DNA of 64,000 bases, taken from positions 5,630,641 to 5,694,640 of the forward strand of contig NC_092705.1 of assembly GCF_964275005.1 (NCBI RefSeq). The letters are read 5' to 3'. The stretch comes from Diadema setosum. Its lineage: Eukaryota; Echinodermata; Echinoidea; Diadematoida; Diadematidae. Shown piece after piece: positions 10,968-22,454 of this stretch. The notes under the pieces were generated by a model, which did not search any database, was not told where the DNA came from, and saw nothing but the letters and a program-made list of their open reading frames with translations. Within the stretch, counting starts at the first letter, position 1. Each line of letters begins with the position of its first letter. Made by a program: the position numbers and the translations under genes.

Positions 10968-12401
10968 ATGGCCGCCGCAAACCCCCCGGATCCATTTATG
11001 GATTCGGAAGTGGGTACTGCGACACCTGATGACGAATTTCAAACTGTTGTGTCTGATAGACAAGTCCGTCGAAAAAAGAGGAAAATACGCGAAGGAAGTG
11101 TTGATGTTGAGGACCTTGCGACAAGAGTAGACTCCTCTTCGGAGGATGACCATCATGATAAATCTATGAATGGTAATGAAAAGTTTGGTACCCCCCGATC
11201 TAAACCACCTGATCTGAGATTGTACATATGTCCAATAGACAAGAAAAGGTCCCTAAAAAACACAAGCTTGGCTACGGTAGCCAAAGCCATCCATACTTGC
11301 TGTGGATCCCCACCAGAGTTTGTTAAGTCTACGCGAAATGGCATTATGGTGAAATGTAGAAACGAGAAACAGTACAGAAAACTGATGGAACTTCAATCTA
11401 TTGGTACAATGCCAGTAAAGGTGCAAGATCAGATGTACACCATTAAAGGAGTAATATCTGGGATCCCCACGGAAATGTCTGAGACAGAAATTCAGATGGA
11501 ATTGAAAAAGCAAAAGGTGTCTCATGTGAGAAGAATAATGAGAAAGGAACAAAAGAAAAATCAAAACAACTCAGGAAACGAGCAAATGAAGCTCACCCCG
11601 ACACGCAGTGTCATACTACTTTTTGAAGCAACCACATTACCCCAAGACATTGATTTGTACTTCCAGAAATTCCAGGTCAAACAATACATACCCCCTGTAC
11701 TCAGGTGTTTCCATTGTCAAAGGTTTGGGCATGCAGTTGCAAATTGTAAGGCAAAACAAAGATGTGTGAGATGCGGCGACCCGCATACCTTTGAGGAATG
11801 TCCACAGAAAGACACTCCAAAATGCATTAATTGCGGAGAAAACCACTCGGCTGCATACAGCGGATGCCGAGAGGTGAAAAAGGCTAAAGAGATACAAAAA
11901 TTGAAAGTAATGAACAACTTAACCTACGCACAGGCCACTCGCAAATGGCAAGAACATGAGCAAAGGCCGAATGTTGCAGTAGAGACACGACCCATACCTC
12001 AGCCTGCAGTGAAAGAAACTAAAGAGAGCACTGAAGAAATGAAGCATGGTACCCCTCGGGCAAGCCAACCCGTGAGTCATACCCCACATTCAGCTGAAGT
12101 GAACAACCCCCCATCAAAAGCTACACGGTCCTTTTCGTTGATTCCCAACCAAAGCAAAAACCAAGCTCAGCCCCAGCAAAACATGCAAAAGCTACCCCAA
12201 GAAAGAGAGGGACCTGCCAAAAACAGGTTAGGTGTAAACTTTGTAGCTCAGGCTACAGACAATGAGCTGATCAACTTCATCGTTATTTTGATCATGAATC
12301 TCATGAAAGATAAATCAGAGGATGAAATTCGCCTCCTGATAAATGCAGCAGCCGGTAAACTTCTTGGACAAGACAGCTATGATGTTGGGGAAACTTGCTA
12401 G
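10968..12401 (+). CDS. LINE ORF1: RNA-binding protein with three CCHC zinc knuckles
   Basis: 477 aa from the ATG at 10968, chosen because it is the first true ATG of the open frame (MAAANPPDPF) and has a good context. The N-terminal third is acidic and then lysine-arginine rich. The middle (about residues 75-150) resembles the RRM-like region of I and Jockey ORF1 proteins. Knuckles follow at about residues 246-310: CFHCQRFGHAVANC, CVRCGDPHTFEEC and CINCGENHSAAYSGC. Such proteins coat the element RNA and form the RNP that enters the nucleus. The C-terminal third is rich in P, Q and S and ends in a hydrophobic helix. The stop is 7 bases before the ORF2 ATG. Confidence 0.88.
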   Translation: MAAANPPDPFMDSEVGTATPDDEFQTVVSDRQVRRKKRKIREGSVDVEDLATRVDSSSEDDHHDKSMNGNEKFGTPRSKPPDLRLYICPIDKKRSLKNTSLATVAKAIHTCCGSPPEFVKSTRNGIMVKCRNEKQYRKLMELQSIGTMPVKVQDQMYTIKGVISGIPTEMSETEIQMELKKQKVSHVRRIMRKEQKKNQNNSGNEQMKLTPTRSVILLFEATTLPQDIDLYFQKFQVKQYIPPVLRCFHCQRFGHAVANCKAKQRCVRCGDPHTFEECPQKDTPKCINCGENHSAAYSGCREVKKAKEIQKLKVMNNLTYAQATRKWQEHEQRPNVAVETRPIPQPAVKETKESTEEMKHGTPRASQPVSHTPHSAEVNNPPSKATRSFSLIPNQSKNQAQPQQNMQKLPQEREGPAKNRLGVNFVAQATDNELINFIVILIMNLMKDKSEDEIRLLINAAAGKLLGQDSYDVGETC

Positions 12402-12408
12402 TTTATAT

Positions 12409-15400
12409 ATGTCGGTCTTCCTCGTTCTCCAATGGAATGCTCAGGGAATGAGTGGACACGGACAAGAATTGATACAATTTTTAAGTACAAATAAATCTGA
12501 TATTGTACATTTGATATGTGTACAGGAGACATGGTTTAACAGTGATAATGTTTTGCAGATTCCAAATTATACTTGTTTGTTTAAAAATAGAACAACACAA
12601 AGTAGAGGAGGGTGTTGTTTCTATGTACATGACTCTGTATATTATGATTATAAAGGCGGCGAGTCTGAAATTGAATTGCAAGTGATTGATATTTTTTGGG
12701 GTAAGTTTTTCCTCACAGTAGTTAATTATTATAACCCTTGTAGAGAGATACGCTGTGAGGCTGTAGATTTATTTATAAGTAAAGCTAAAGATCCTGCAAA
12801 ATTATTGATTGTAGGTGATTTTAATTCTCATAACCCCCTTTGGGGTAGTGATAAACTGGATAGAAATGGTAAATTGATTGAGGAATTTGTTTTACAAAAT
12901 GATCTAGTCATATTAAATGACGGATCTGGCACGAGACTTGACCCCCATTCAGGAAAAATATCTTGTTTGGATCTGTCTCTGATTTCATCTCAGTTAGCAA
13001 GTAAGTGCACTTGGAATGTTAAGCCAGACAAACTAGGCAGCGATCATTTTCCTGTTTGTATTGAGTTGTGTGTGGGAGGAAAGTCTCTCCTTCGAGAAAT
13101 GAGTAATGAAAGCAATGGTTGGAATCTAAAAAATATGGATTGGCAAAAATTTGCTCAATTGTGTGAGAATGTTATGAATATAGATAATATTAACGTGGAT
13201 ACTAAAATGTTTTATGAGATGTTTATGTCACACATAACAGAGGTACTCGAAGATACAGTTGGAGGTAAAAGAAGAAAAAATAAACACCAAAAGTCACAGC
13301 CTTGGTGGACAAAAGAATGTTCTCTGAAAATTAAAGAAAGGAATAGATTGAAAAATAGACTCTCTAGGTGTTGGTCTGAGGAAAATTTGTACAGGTACAA
13401 AAAGAAGAAAGCAGAAACGCAGCGAACGATACGGCAGGCAAGAGCCAGATTTTGGCAAGCCTTTTGTGCAAGTCTGAATCGATCCACGTCTGTTTCGGCG
13501 TTGTGGAAATTCATTAAGAGTATGAACGGTATTCCTCGGAATAAAACCCATACCATGTCTGTGTTATATGTAGGTGAACGTATTATTGTTGATGATAAAG
13601 ACAAAGCAAATGAATTTGTAAGATATTTGAAGCATACAGGGAAAGGAAATACAGAAAGTAAAATTTATAAAGAGATAGAGGAAGAATTTGATGTGATCCA
13701 GGTTCAGGAGAAGGAAGGCTTGCAACTGGCCTTAAACGAGCCTTTTGTGATGTGTGAATTGGAAAGAGTTCTGCAAGATAAAAAGGCTTCAGCACCGGGA
13801 GAAGATAAGATAGGATATGAAGTGTATAAACATTTACCAGAGTCAAAAAAGGAGATATTACTGAAATTGTACAACCAAATATGGGATACTGGAGATATTC
13901 CAGAAGCATGCAAACACTCGATTTTGATTCCTCTCCTCAAGCAGGGTAAGGACCCACACCATTTGTGCTCTTACCGCCCAATAGCGTTGACATCATGTTT
14001 CATGAAAACAATGGAAACGCTGGTGAAAAACAGATTGCAATATTTTATAGAAAAACACGATCTGCTCGCAAATTTTCAACATGGCTTTAGAAAAGGCCGT
14101 TGCACTCTTGATAATATCGTACATTTGGAAAATGAAATAATGAAGAATTTAGAAACTGGTGTGAAGTCTCTAGCAGTGTTCATTGACCTGGAGAAGGCGT
14201 ATGATACACTCTGGACAAAAGGACTCATAGTAAAACTCAGTCATTTGGGTTTAGAAGGAAATATTTTACAGTTTATAAAGAACTTTCTATTATATCGCAC
14301 TTGCCAGGTCAAAATAGGAAACGAGAAATCTGATATTTTCCATATGGAAAACGGTCTCCCACAGGGCAGTATTTTGAGCCCTATATTGTTTAATCTAATG
14401 ATTTCTGATGTACCTGTAAGCAGAACGAATAATGTTTATTATTTGTTATATGCAGATGATTGCGTTATCTGGACATCAGGAAATGATATTAGAGAAATGA
14501 CTGTTCAAATTCAAACATACTTAGACGTTTTGAATGAATGGTTCACTTCACGGGGACTGAAAATATCACCGTTGAAGACCACTTCTGTTCTTTTCTCTCG
14601 TGGAAACAAAGATGAGCGTGTCCGTCTATTGTTGGAGAAAAATGAGCTGAAATTTGCTCCTCAGTATAGATATTTAGGAGTGATATTCGATAGGAGGATG
14701 ACTTGGAGACCACACTTGCAAGACGTAGTTCTGCGATGTAAGAAGAGGTTGAATATATTGAAAGTTTTAGCTCATACAAATTTTTGTCAAAGCATACAAG
14801 AATTGTTAGGCGTGTACAGATCTTTAATACGCTCCATAATAGATTATGCTTGTGAGGCTTATGATTCTGCTACTATGAGTGTCAAGAATGTTTTAAACTC
14901 CATACAATATCAGGCTTTAACTATTAGTGCAAACGCAAAAAAAGGGACAGCCCTAAGAACCCTCCAAGTGGAATTCGGAGAAATGCCCCTAGAGTTACGT
15001 CGAGAGATGCTCTCGGCTAGACTGAAAGCACGTATTGAGAATACTCCCAATCATCCTATGAAAGAAGGGCTTAAGAATTGTTGGCAATTTGAATTTTGTA
15101 AAAACACTGCTTCAAAAGAACCTTTCGGACAAAGGACTCAAAACTCATTTGAATTTTTAGATCCACTTCATGTTGAATTGTGTGTAAAACCTCCCAACGT
15201 GCCTTTCTGGATGTGGAAGCATCCGTGTGTATCGACACAATTAAAAGAGTGTGTGTCAAAGACTGACAACACAGCCTTCCAAAAACAGGCCTCCTTGGAA
15301 GTGATGTATACCAAATGGCAAAACTATTTACATGTATATACAGATGGCTCCAAATCACTTGAAGGCAAGGTAGCCTCTTCATTTATGTGCCAGTGTATAA

Positions 15401-16160
15401 CTATGTTCAGAGTAAAAGAATGCAGAACCAAACATCTGTTTATAGAGCCGAATTGGCGGCTATCACGTTAGCTTTGTATTGGATTGATCAATTACCACCA
15501 CTTCAAACAGGAGTAGTTATTTTTAGTGACTCACTCAGTGCCCTTGAAGCCATTCGATCTCAAAGAGAAGAAAGTTTTGTTACAGAAATTCTAAGTTTCT
15601 GTACTAATCTATACTTTAAGGGAATATTAGTGTGTTTGGAATGGATTCCTGCACACTGTGGAATAACAGGAAATGAAGTGGCAGATAAAGCAGCAAAAAA
15701 GGCTTTACAAAATGTTTCCATACAAGTGAATAACAAGTTGAATAAATATGAATTTAATAAAAAACTGAAAAGGTGTTATATGACAAAATGGCAAATTAAA
15801 TGGGAGGAGACAAACTCCCCCCTGAAATATGTTCAACGAAAAGTTTCTCAGACCTATTTATGCACTTTGAATGACAGAAGAGCTGAGACAATCCTACATC
15901 ACCTCAGGATGGGGAACTTAGGTTTAAATGACAATTTGTTTCAAATAAACCAACATGTGTCGGGTATGTGTGAATATTGTAACGTCCCAGAAACAGTTGA
16001 TCATTTTCTTATGTTCTGCCCCAGATATATTATACCCAGAGCTATGATGTTAGTTGAAACAAAAATTCATGAGAACAGCATTCAAAGCTTACTAATTTCA
16101 ACTAACCCAGTATACCAAAAAGCTCTTGTGTTATATGTTAAAAGATCACGAGTTTTCTGA
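12409..16160 (+). pseudogene. LINE ORF2: endonuclease, reverse transcriptase, RNase H, with one frame break
   Basis: Starts at ATG 12409 (MSVFLVLQWNAQG); an in-frame ATG at 12343 would overlap ORF1 but is less likely. The APE-type endonuclease shows QETW near residue 39, GDFNSH near 135 and GSDHFP near 210. The RT shows FIDLEKAYD, LPQGSILSP and YADD near 681. RNase H begins at YTDGS near 977. The frame is lost within 15370-15390, inside RNase H, and continues in another frame from about 15384 (SVYRAELAAI, FSDSLSAL, IPAHCGITGNEVAD) to a C-terminal C-x2-C...H...C motif (CEYCN...HFLMFC) and the stop at 16160. A single one-base change explains it. Total length is close to the 1245 aa of the intact relative at 25563-29300. 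Confidence 0.85.
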
Positions 16161-16655
16161 TAGATAAACTTTCATGCATGTTATGAGTGTACATAGTTTA
16201 CACTAACTCTGCCTCGAGGTACCCTGAAGAGGCTTTTCATGCGCACCACAGCCCAGAGATTGCTTACTTTATTAAAGAATGTATATGTGATTATTATATA
16301 TATTTGTAATTTATTAATATTGCTTGTTTGTTTTGTTTGGCTCTGTATCGGACCAATTGAGGTTCCTGTGCTGGTAAGCATCGGACTCTACTGCCTGCAT
16401 ATCGGAGGGGCCTAGGCCGTTTTAACGGCTGAGAAGTCTGCTCGAGACAATGAGCCGGATTGGCCAGAAGATATGATATTTTAAGCAGGCAAATAGACGT
16501 ACCGACAGCTGACCAAGGATACTCATTACAATATTCTTTTTTGGAGAAAAAAAAATGATAAAAGGAAAAGAAATCTATAGATAAGTGTTTGGCGTAAATA
16601 TTCTAAAGAGAATGGAAAACGCCACTAAACACAAAACAACAACAACAACAACAAC

Positions 16656-16744
16656 AACTCTATCGGAACACTGCAACTAGACCCAAAGTTCCCGGAACGC
16701 CGAAGGCGCCCCCATTCGTCGAAAACTCTATCGGAACACTGCAA
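16656..16744. repeat. 21-bp direct repeats enclosing a 47-bp remnant of a second LINE copy
   Basis: The 21-mer AACTCTATCGGAACACTGCA(A) occurs at 16656-16676 and 16724-16744. Between them lies a sequence equal to the 5' start of the LINE at 10132 (CTAGACCCAAAGTTCCCGG to CGAAA), without the foldback insertion. The left LINE copy has 19 extra bases in this part. The simplest reading is a target duplication and a second LINE copy almost wholly deleted, joined at the shared bases AACT. Confidence 0.6.
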
Positions 16745-16780
16745 ATGCTTTCATAAGGAAATGACTGTTTGCGATTTGGC

Positions 16781-16869
16781 CTGATTTGATAACGTTATCG
16801 GCAATTTATAAGCGATGTATAAGCCATTGTCTGTTTATAAGCCAGTATCCCGTGTGCGATATTTGGCGA
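16781..16869 (+). repeat. About 88-bp direct repeat, left copy
   Basis: A stretch containing GATTTGATAACG, ATTTATAAGCG and TGTGCGAT...TTGGCGA, about 75-80 percent identical by eye to 17883-17969. It abuts the 3' tail of the LINE fragment at 16870-17849. Confidence 0.6.
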
Positions 16870-17849
16870 GTGAATTTGAATTTGAATTTGAATTTGACAA
16901 TGAATTTGACAATGAATTTTATTTCTTAAAACGGCCCCTCCCGGGGCATGGAAGAAATACAATGAGTATAAAACACACAATAAAAGAAAAATTAAATCTT
17001 TGGCAGTCACAACATATAAATACATGAAATATAATATCGGCAAGATTTAACAACAAATAGAGCACACTGTGCCAACTTGCACACCTCACAGTTTTGGCAC
17101 TACTAAAAATGATTCTAGACAAACTTCAACATAATTATCGTACAAAATCTAGACAAATTCTTCAACGTTTTAATACTCTTACTACTAAATAATTGATGAA
17201 ATTTAATAACGTTAGGACGGCGTGAGAAATATCTCTTAATATAATGCCTACGTGTTTCACTGAAGAAAGGACAAACCAACAAGTAATGAAATTCATCCCC
17301 TTGAACTTGCAAGTTACATAGAGTACATAATTGGGATACTTGATCAGGTAAATATCGACAAGTAGCAATAGGCAGCTTGTGGTTCCCACAACGAAATTTA
17401 CACAGAGTTATTCTTTCCACAACATCCAGCTTTAATAAGTAATTTTCTAAGCCAACCTCCTGTTTAAAAATTCTATAATTAAAACATAAACGGTTTCTGT
17501 TCACTTCAGCAATCCAATTTTGGGTGTGTTTTGTCCATATCATCCAACCTAAGATTCAAAGATGATTTCACCCATTTTAGATTCAATGGGACAACCTCTA
17601 ACCACCTAAACACCTCTAACGTTCTTAGGTGAACCACTCTGATTCAATCTCACCACAATCATGTAGCTGGCGTAACAATTTATAAATAATGTATGAAAGC
17701 TTAGACTTTTTTCCTTGACTAATCCTCGCCCAAAAATTAACCAAACGCTTCTCTACCGTACTTGTTAAAGAGAACCTGCCCAATTCCCCATACACCATAC
17801 AATTTGCAGTACCACGCTGAAGCCTAAGGATACTTTTTAAAAATTTCTA
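16870..17849 (-). mobile_element. 5'-truncated LINE fragment (copy A)
   Basis: Minus-strand fragment that is nearly identical to part of the LINE at 19377-21221. It covers the ORF2 C-terminus (open 17543 down to 17115, with GDEFHYLLVCPFF) and the 3' UTR. An AAATTC/ATTGTC-type repeat tail spans about 16870-16917. It breaks off at 17849, and relative to the other copy has short internal deletions and an insertion near 17522-17530 and 17605-17635. Not coding as it stands. Confidence 0.85.
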
Positions 17850-17882
17850 TATCCCAAATAATAGTTCTCTCACGCATTTGGT

Positions 17883-17969
17883 GTGATTTGATGACGTCAA
17901 TGGCGATTTATAAGCGACTTGTAAGCCACTGCCTATATAAACCATTATTTTTGTGCGATTTTTTGGCGA
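17883..17969 (+). repeat. About 88-bp direct repeat, right copy
   Basis: Partner of 16781-16869, lying 33 bp beyond the truncated 5' end of LINE copy A. The pair is too diverged to be a simple recent target duplication and may be an older tandem repeat into which the LINE inserted. Confidence 0.55.
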
Positions 17970-18526
17970 TTTATAACGCAAACGAACGACTTGAACGCCA
18001 TCGATGCATCGGGTGTTGATCACAGAACTCTTCTGTGGTGTGTTGATCATCATCGCATATATGTGCTACTAGTATGTGTTGCATTCGACAGCATCCATCA
18101 AATACAAAGTTCATGAGAAGTGAGAAATGAAAGTAATCTGGTGTGTTTGTAGGTAAGCTGAAGTTTTTTTTTTTAGTATTTGTAATGTCACGCTGTCGCA
18201 CATACAGTACAAAATCAACGGCGATTTCGTGGTTTAGGCCCCCACTCGCTGAAAGTGAGAGCGCACGCATTCCTTTTATTTACAATTTGTGCCGCGTACT
18301 ACTACTGGATTGTTGTCCCACACATAAACATCTATGTTGCCTATTAGCGTTCAAATCTTTCAACCTGCGTACCGCTGGCGAATATTTTTTCCGTACATGG
18401 AAACGCTACAGGATATGAATTATTCATAAGTTGAGCTGAAATTTTGAAGTGCGCAAGCGCGTGGACTTAACAATTCTATAGCTCGGCCAATTTGTACACG
18501 AATGAACGGACTCGCATACTGTACAT

Positions 18527-18966
18527 ACAGTGTATGGTAAGGGGGTACCACCTATCGGCAGGGTACCTTGACATCGGCACCCTGCGTATCATGGCTGTTT
18601 GCGTATAGAATGAAATGTACGCGTGGGATTAAGTGCCATTTGCTATGAAAACAATAAAAACGAAGAAACGAAAATCAAACTCACAAACAAACAACAAACC
18701 AGACTGAACACGTTTCAATTACACATCCGCTCACGGTAATGACGCATGGCTGTGAAATTCACGTGTATTACCTATGGAGGGAGGGGGTGCCGATCTAAGT
18801 ACCCCGCTGCGCGAAGAAAATAGTCACGACATTCAAAACTGCAGTACTTATGGCATATTTGAGATAAGATTTAGGCGAATTTGTTTTATACTTTTGGAAT
18901 AAACAAGCTACAGATCCTTTGGGTGACGATAGGTGGTACCCTCAATCATACATTACATACAGTACA
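18527..18966. repeat. Nested inverted repeat
   Basis: Arms near 18531-18566 and 18925-18966 share GGGTACCACCTATCG and TACATACAGT in opposite orientation. They lie within the larger inverted repeat 18368-21318. Unassigned; could be an internal part of the same element or a separate insertion. Confidence 0.5.
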
Positions 18967-19376
18967 TAGGCTACGATTCGCAGTTCATGAGCGCCCTACG
19001 TAACCCCGCTGGTAAATATGCGGGGAGCAGACAGCATCGTGATTGTCAGCGCAGCCAGGGCAGCCGGCGTGGCGAGCATGAGCGAGCATGCAGGGTTCGA
19101 AGAAAGTGCAGTCGATTTGAAGCAGGTACATAAGCAGCTCGCGTGAAATAAACAGCTTTACAAGCTACAACCTAAACTACAGCCATAGGCTTGGAATTGA
19201 TGCCACATTACCACTATTCGTACATGCATAAATGGCCACATGAGAGTTCTTCCGAAATCTTTCCTACGCCTTTTTTTGTCGATCGGGTACTCGTATTCGT
19301 TCGTAAATAAACCGCTACCACAGAACAGTAGGGCTACTTCGCTATGAAGCGAATGTGCATTCATGTGCATGTGCAT

Positions 19377-21221
19377 GACAATGACAATGACAATGAATGA
19401 CAATGAATTTTATTTCTTAAAACGGCCCCTCCCGGGGCATGGAAGAAATACAATGAGTATAAAACACACAATAAAAGAAAAAATTAAATCTTTGGCAGTC
19501 ACAACACATAAATACATGTAATATAATATCGGCAAGATTTAACAACAAATAGAGCACACTGTGCCAACTTGCACACCTCACAGTTTTGGCACTACTAAAA
19601 ATGATTCTAGACAAACTTCAACATAATTATCTTACAAAATCTAGACAAATTCTTCAACGTTTTAATACTCTTACTACTAAATAATTGATGAAATTTAATA
19701 ACGTTAGGACGGCGTGAGAAATATCTCTTAATATAATGCCTACGTGTTTCACTGAAGAAAGGACAAACCATCAAGTAATGAAATTCATCCCCTTGAACTT
19801 GCAAGTTACATAGAGTACATAATTGGGATACTTGATCAGGTAAATATCGACAAGTAGCAATAGGCAGCTTGTGGTTCCCACAACGAAATTTACATAGAGT
19901 TATTCTTTCCACAACATCCAGCTTTAATAAGTAATTTTCTAGGCCAACCTCCTGTTTAAAAATTCTATAATTAAAACATAAACGGTTTCTGTTCACTTCA
20001 GCAATCCAATTTTGCTTGTCCATATCATCCAACCTAAGATTCAAAGATGATTTCACCCATTTTAGATTCAGTGGGACATCCTCTAACCATAAATTTGACA
20101 TACCACACTTGTCTAAAACACCTCTAACGTTCTTGATCCACTCTGATTCAATCTCACCACAATCATGTAGCTGGCGTAACAATTTATAAATAATGTATGA
20201 AAGCTTAGACTTTTTTCCTTGACTAATCCTCGCCCAAAAATTAACCAAACGCTTCTCTACCGTACTTGTTAAAGAGAACCTGCCCAATTCCCCATACACC
20301 ATACAATTTGCAGTACCACGCTGAAGCCTAAGGATACTTTTTAAAAATTTCTTATGAAACATTTCAATGTAATCCAGCTTACAAAAACCCCAAATCTCAC
20401 AACCATACAATAAAATTGGAACAACAAGCTGGTCAAAAAGAGCACATTGTATATCTACGGGTAAGCATAACTTCTTAGCCTTACAGATCAAATTAAACAT
20501 GGCCCGCCTAGCTTGATTCACTTGTCTTTTAATAGCCTTATTAAATGATCCATTATAGTTGAACACTGTTCCAAGATAAACATAATCATCCACAACATCA
20601 AGCTGACTTTCACCAAAAGAAAAAACAGGGTATTTACGAACTTTACCTCTTGAAAAAATAACCACTTTAGTCTTACTTGTATTAACTGATAGTTTCCAAA
20701 GGTCACAATATTGCTGAACAGCAGACAAAGCAGATTGCAATTCATCAGCTGACTCGGCCATGACTATTGTGTCATCAGCATATAATAACACGTAAAGGCG
20801 AAGAAAAATTTCCACATCATCATCACTGAGATGTTTCCTTATCTCAGATGCACACATATCAAGACCCTTATAATGTCTGCTAACAAAATATTCAAAATCA
20901 TTTAAATACACTGCAAATAATAAAGGAGATAAATTTTCGCCTTGCCTCACCCCAATATTACATGGAAAAAAGTTTGAAATGCTGTGCCCAAGCTTAACGC
21001 AAGATTTGGCATTTTCATACATGTTAAAAACAACACGAATAACATTTCCATTTAAACCACTTGAAATCAATTTTGACCACAAACAAGACCGGTCAATTAA
21101 ATCAAAAGCTTTCCTGTAATCAATAAAGGCACAGTAAATCCTCTTTCCCCGTTGTAAATACAGATCAATCAGCCCATGTAATGTAAATATATGATCCAAG
21201 GTGGCGTTCATTGTCGAAGTC
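19377..21221 (-). mobile_element. 5'-truncated LINE (copy B) with 15-bp target duplication
   Basis: Minus-strand insertion covering RT to 3' end, with a tail of ATTGTC-type repeats (19377-19407). Flanked by a 15-bp duplication, CATGTGCATGTGCAT at 19362-19376 and CATGTGCATGCGCAT at 21222-21236, differing at one base. Truncation at the 5' end and a repeat tail are typical of target-primed reverse transcription. RT block 4 reads GVRQGENLSP, unlike the GxPQGS of the I-group copies, so this is a different clade that I do not name. Confidence 0.85.
19607..21221 (-). pseudogene. LINE ORF2 C-terminal part: reverse transcriptase, uninterrupted
   Basis: Open from the truncation point to the stop at 19607 (about 538 aa). 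RT motifs in order are FIDYRKAFD, GVRQGENLSPLLF, LLYADDTIVM, NTSKTKVVIFSRG and YVYLGTVF. A C-terminal zinc motif, LCTLCNLQVQGDEFHYLMVC, follows in the last hundred residues. No RNase H domain is present. Endonuclease and the N-terminal part are absent through 5' truncation, so the gene is partial although its frame is intact. Intactness of the frame suggests a young insertion. Confidence 0.85.
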
Positions 21222-21318
21222 CATGTGCATGCGCATTTCATTCTTTCAGCTCAACTTATGAATAATTCATGTCCTGTAGCGTTTCCATGTACGGAAAAAA
21301 TATTCGCGTACCGCTGCA

Positions 21319-22450
21319 CGGTGGTTCTAGACCTAGGCCTAACTGTATTATCAACTCTTCTTCGTGAAGCATGGCGCATGGCTAACGCAAAGTCATTGGA
21401 GGTGGATTGAAGGGTACCGATTGAAGTCCCCATTGCGTACACTGTACAGCGATAGTGTTGGTGTTACGTGTGCGAGGTGAATTGAATGAGGGCGACCCAA
21501 GGCCTAAGCTAAACCACGATTTTAAAGCCAAATCAACATGTTCATGACATTATAATAATAATATTAATACTGTCATAACCTAGATAGTATTTCTACTTCA
21601 CTCTAAAGTTATACTGAAGAAAGACTAAGGCTGACCACTTTTGAAAAAAGAAGAGAGGAGACTAACTATACACAGCCCAGTCGCCGCTGTACATACGTAG
21701 CGCGACAGGGCTGTACCAACGAAGCTCCAAACACGAAGAGGGTCCAACGATCGCATGCGATCGGATTGAATTTTGATACTTTAGATCATTTTTTTGTCAC
21801 TTCAAACTCATCTGACGAACAAAATGATAATGAGACTTCATATCTATGCTATGAATATTGAAATTTAGATTTAATAACTTACCTAAAATGATGGTTATAT
21901 GCAGCACGTGTGAACGGTTCACGAACGGTACATCGTCTTTCACGCCGGGCCATTTCCAATATCCGGGAGGTCACATGATCTGAATGCCCTTTCAAAAGGT
22001 CGCGCTGTCGACCGTGCTGCTACACCAACACTCAAGCAGCGCATCGCACGCACGCAAAAAGATTTCCGCAGAGATCAAGGCGCCATTTTGAATTCTGCAA
22101 CGATGAACCCTGACGGTGTTAGGGAATCCGCCAGAAAGTATCATTTTTTGGTTCCACGGACTTATCACGAGGGCTCTCAATGGACTTACGAACCTTCTGT
22201 AATACAAGCATGCACTTAAGGTGAGTAACGTTTGGTAACGTGTACATTGTTTATAAAGAACGTATAAATTTTCATAAGTTTTGTAGTTGTGTTGTGGTTC
22301 CCCACTTTGTAGGTGCCCGCTCGTTGGTCAGACGCTGTATTCGCGTAGCGTATTAACAGCGTCTGGTCGGGCTAAGAGGAGACATAGTCTACTCCAATCA
22401 TACAGAACATCGGACATGCAGAACATGGCAGAATATTCAAAAACATTGTC
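21319..22450. other. Intergenic DNA between LINEs
   Basis: Non-coding by inspection. It has a small stem-loop at about 21677-21716 (AGCCC-AGTCGC pairing with GCGAC-A-GGGCT) and a stretch of higher GC at 21900-22210. No gene could be supported. Confidence 0.4.
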
Positions 22451-22454
22451 ATTG

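Larger units (their letters stand above)
10132..16655 (+). mobile_element. I-group LINE, near full length (copy 1)
   Basis: Non-LTR retrotransposon with 5' region, ORF1, ORF2 and a 3' end in an AAC-repeat tail (16632-16657). The combination of a CCHC-knuckle ORF1 with an ORF2 carrying endonuclease, RT and RNase H fits the I group (I or Nimb clade; I cannot decide between them). The 5' boundary is inferred from a second partial copy of the same start (CTAGACCCAAAG) at 16677. The 5' region is interrupted by a foldback transposon (10195-10713). One frame break in ORF2 makes this copy inactive as written. Confidence 0.8.
18368..21318. repeat. Inverted repeat pair with a LINE inserted between the arms
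   Basis: Arms 18368-18466 and about 21229-21318 are inverted copies (about 90 percent identical by eye) sharing GAATATTTTTTCCGTACATG and a stretch around GAATTATTCATAAGTTGAG. Removing the LINE at 19377-21221 leaves a foldback structure of about 1.1 kb. No coding signature lies between the arms apart from that LINE. This may be a non-autonomous DNA transposon of unassigned type. Confidence 0.65.

Noticed and set aside
22000-22210. Host exon in a GC-richer stretch with ATG and a possible donor near 22220
   Set aside because: The frame has no recognisable protein features and no partner exon; may be transposon sequence.
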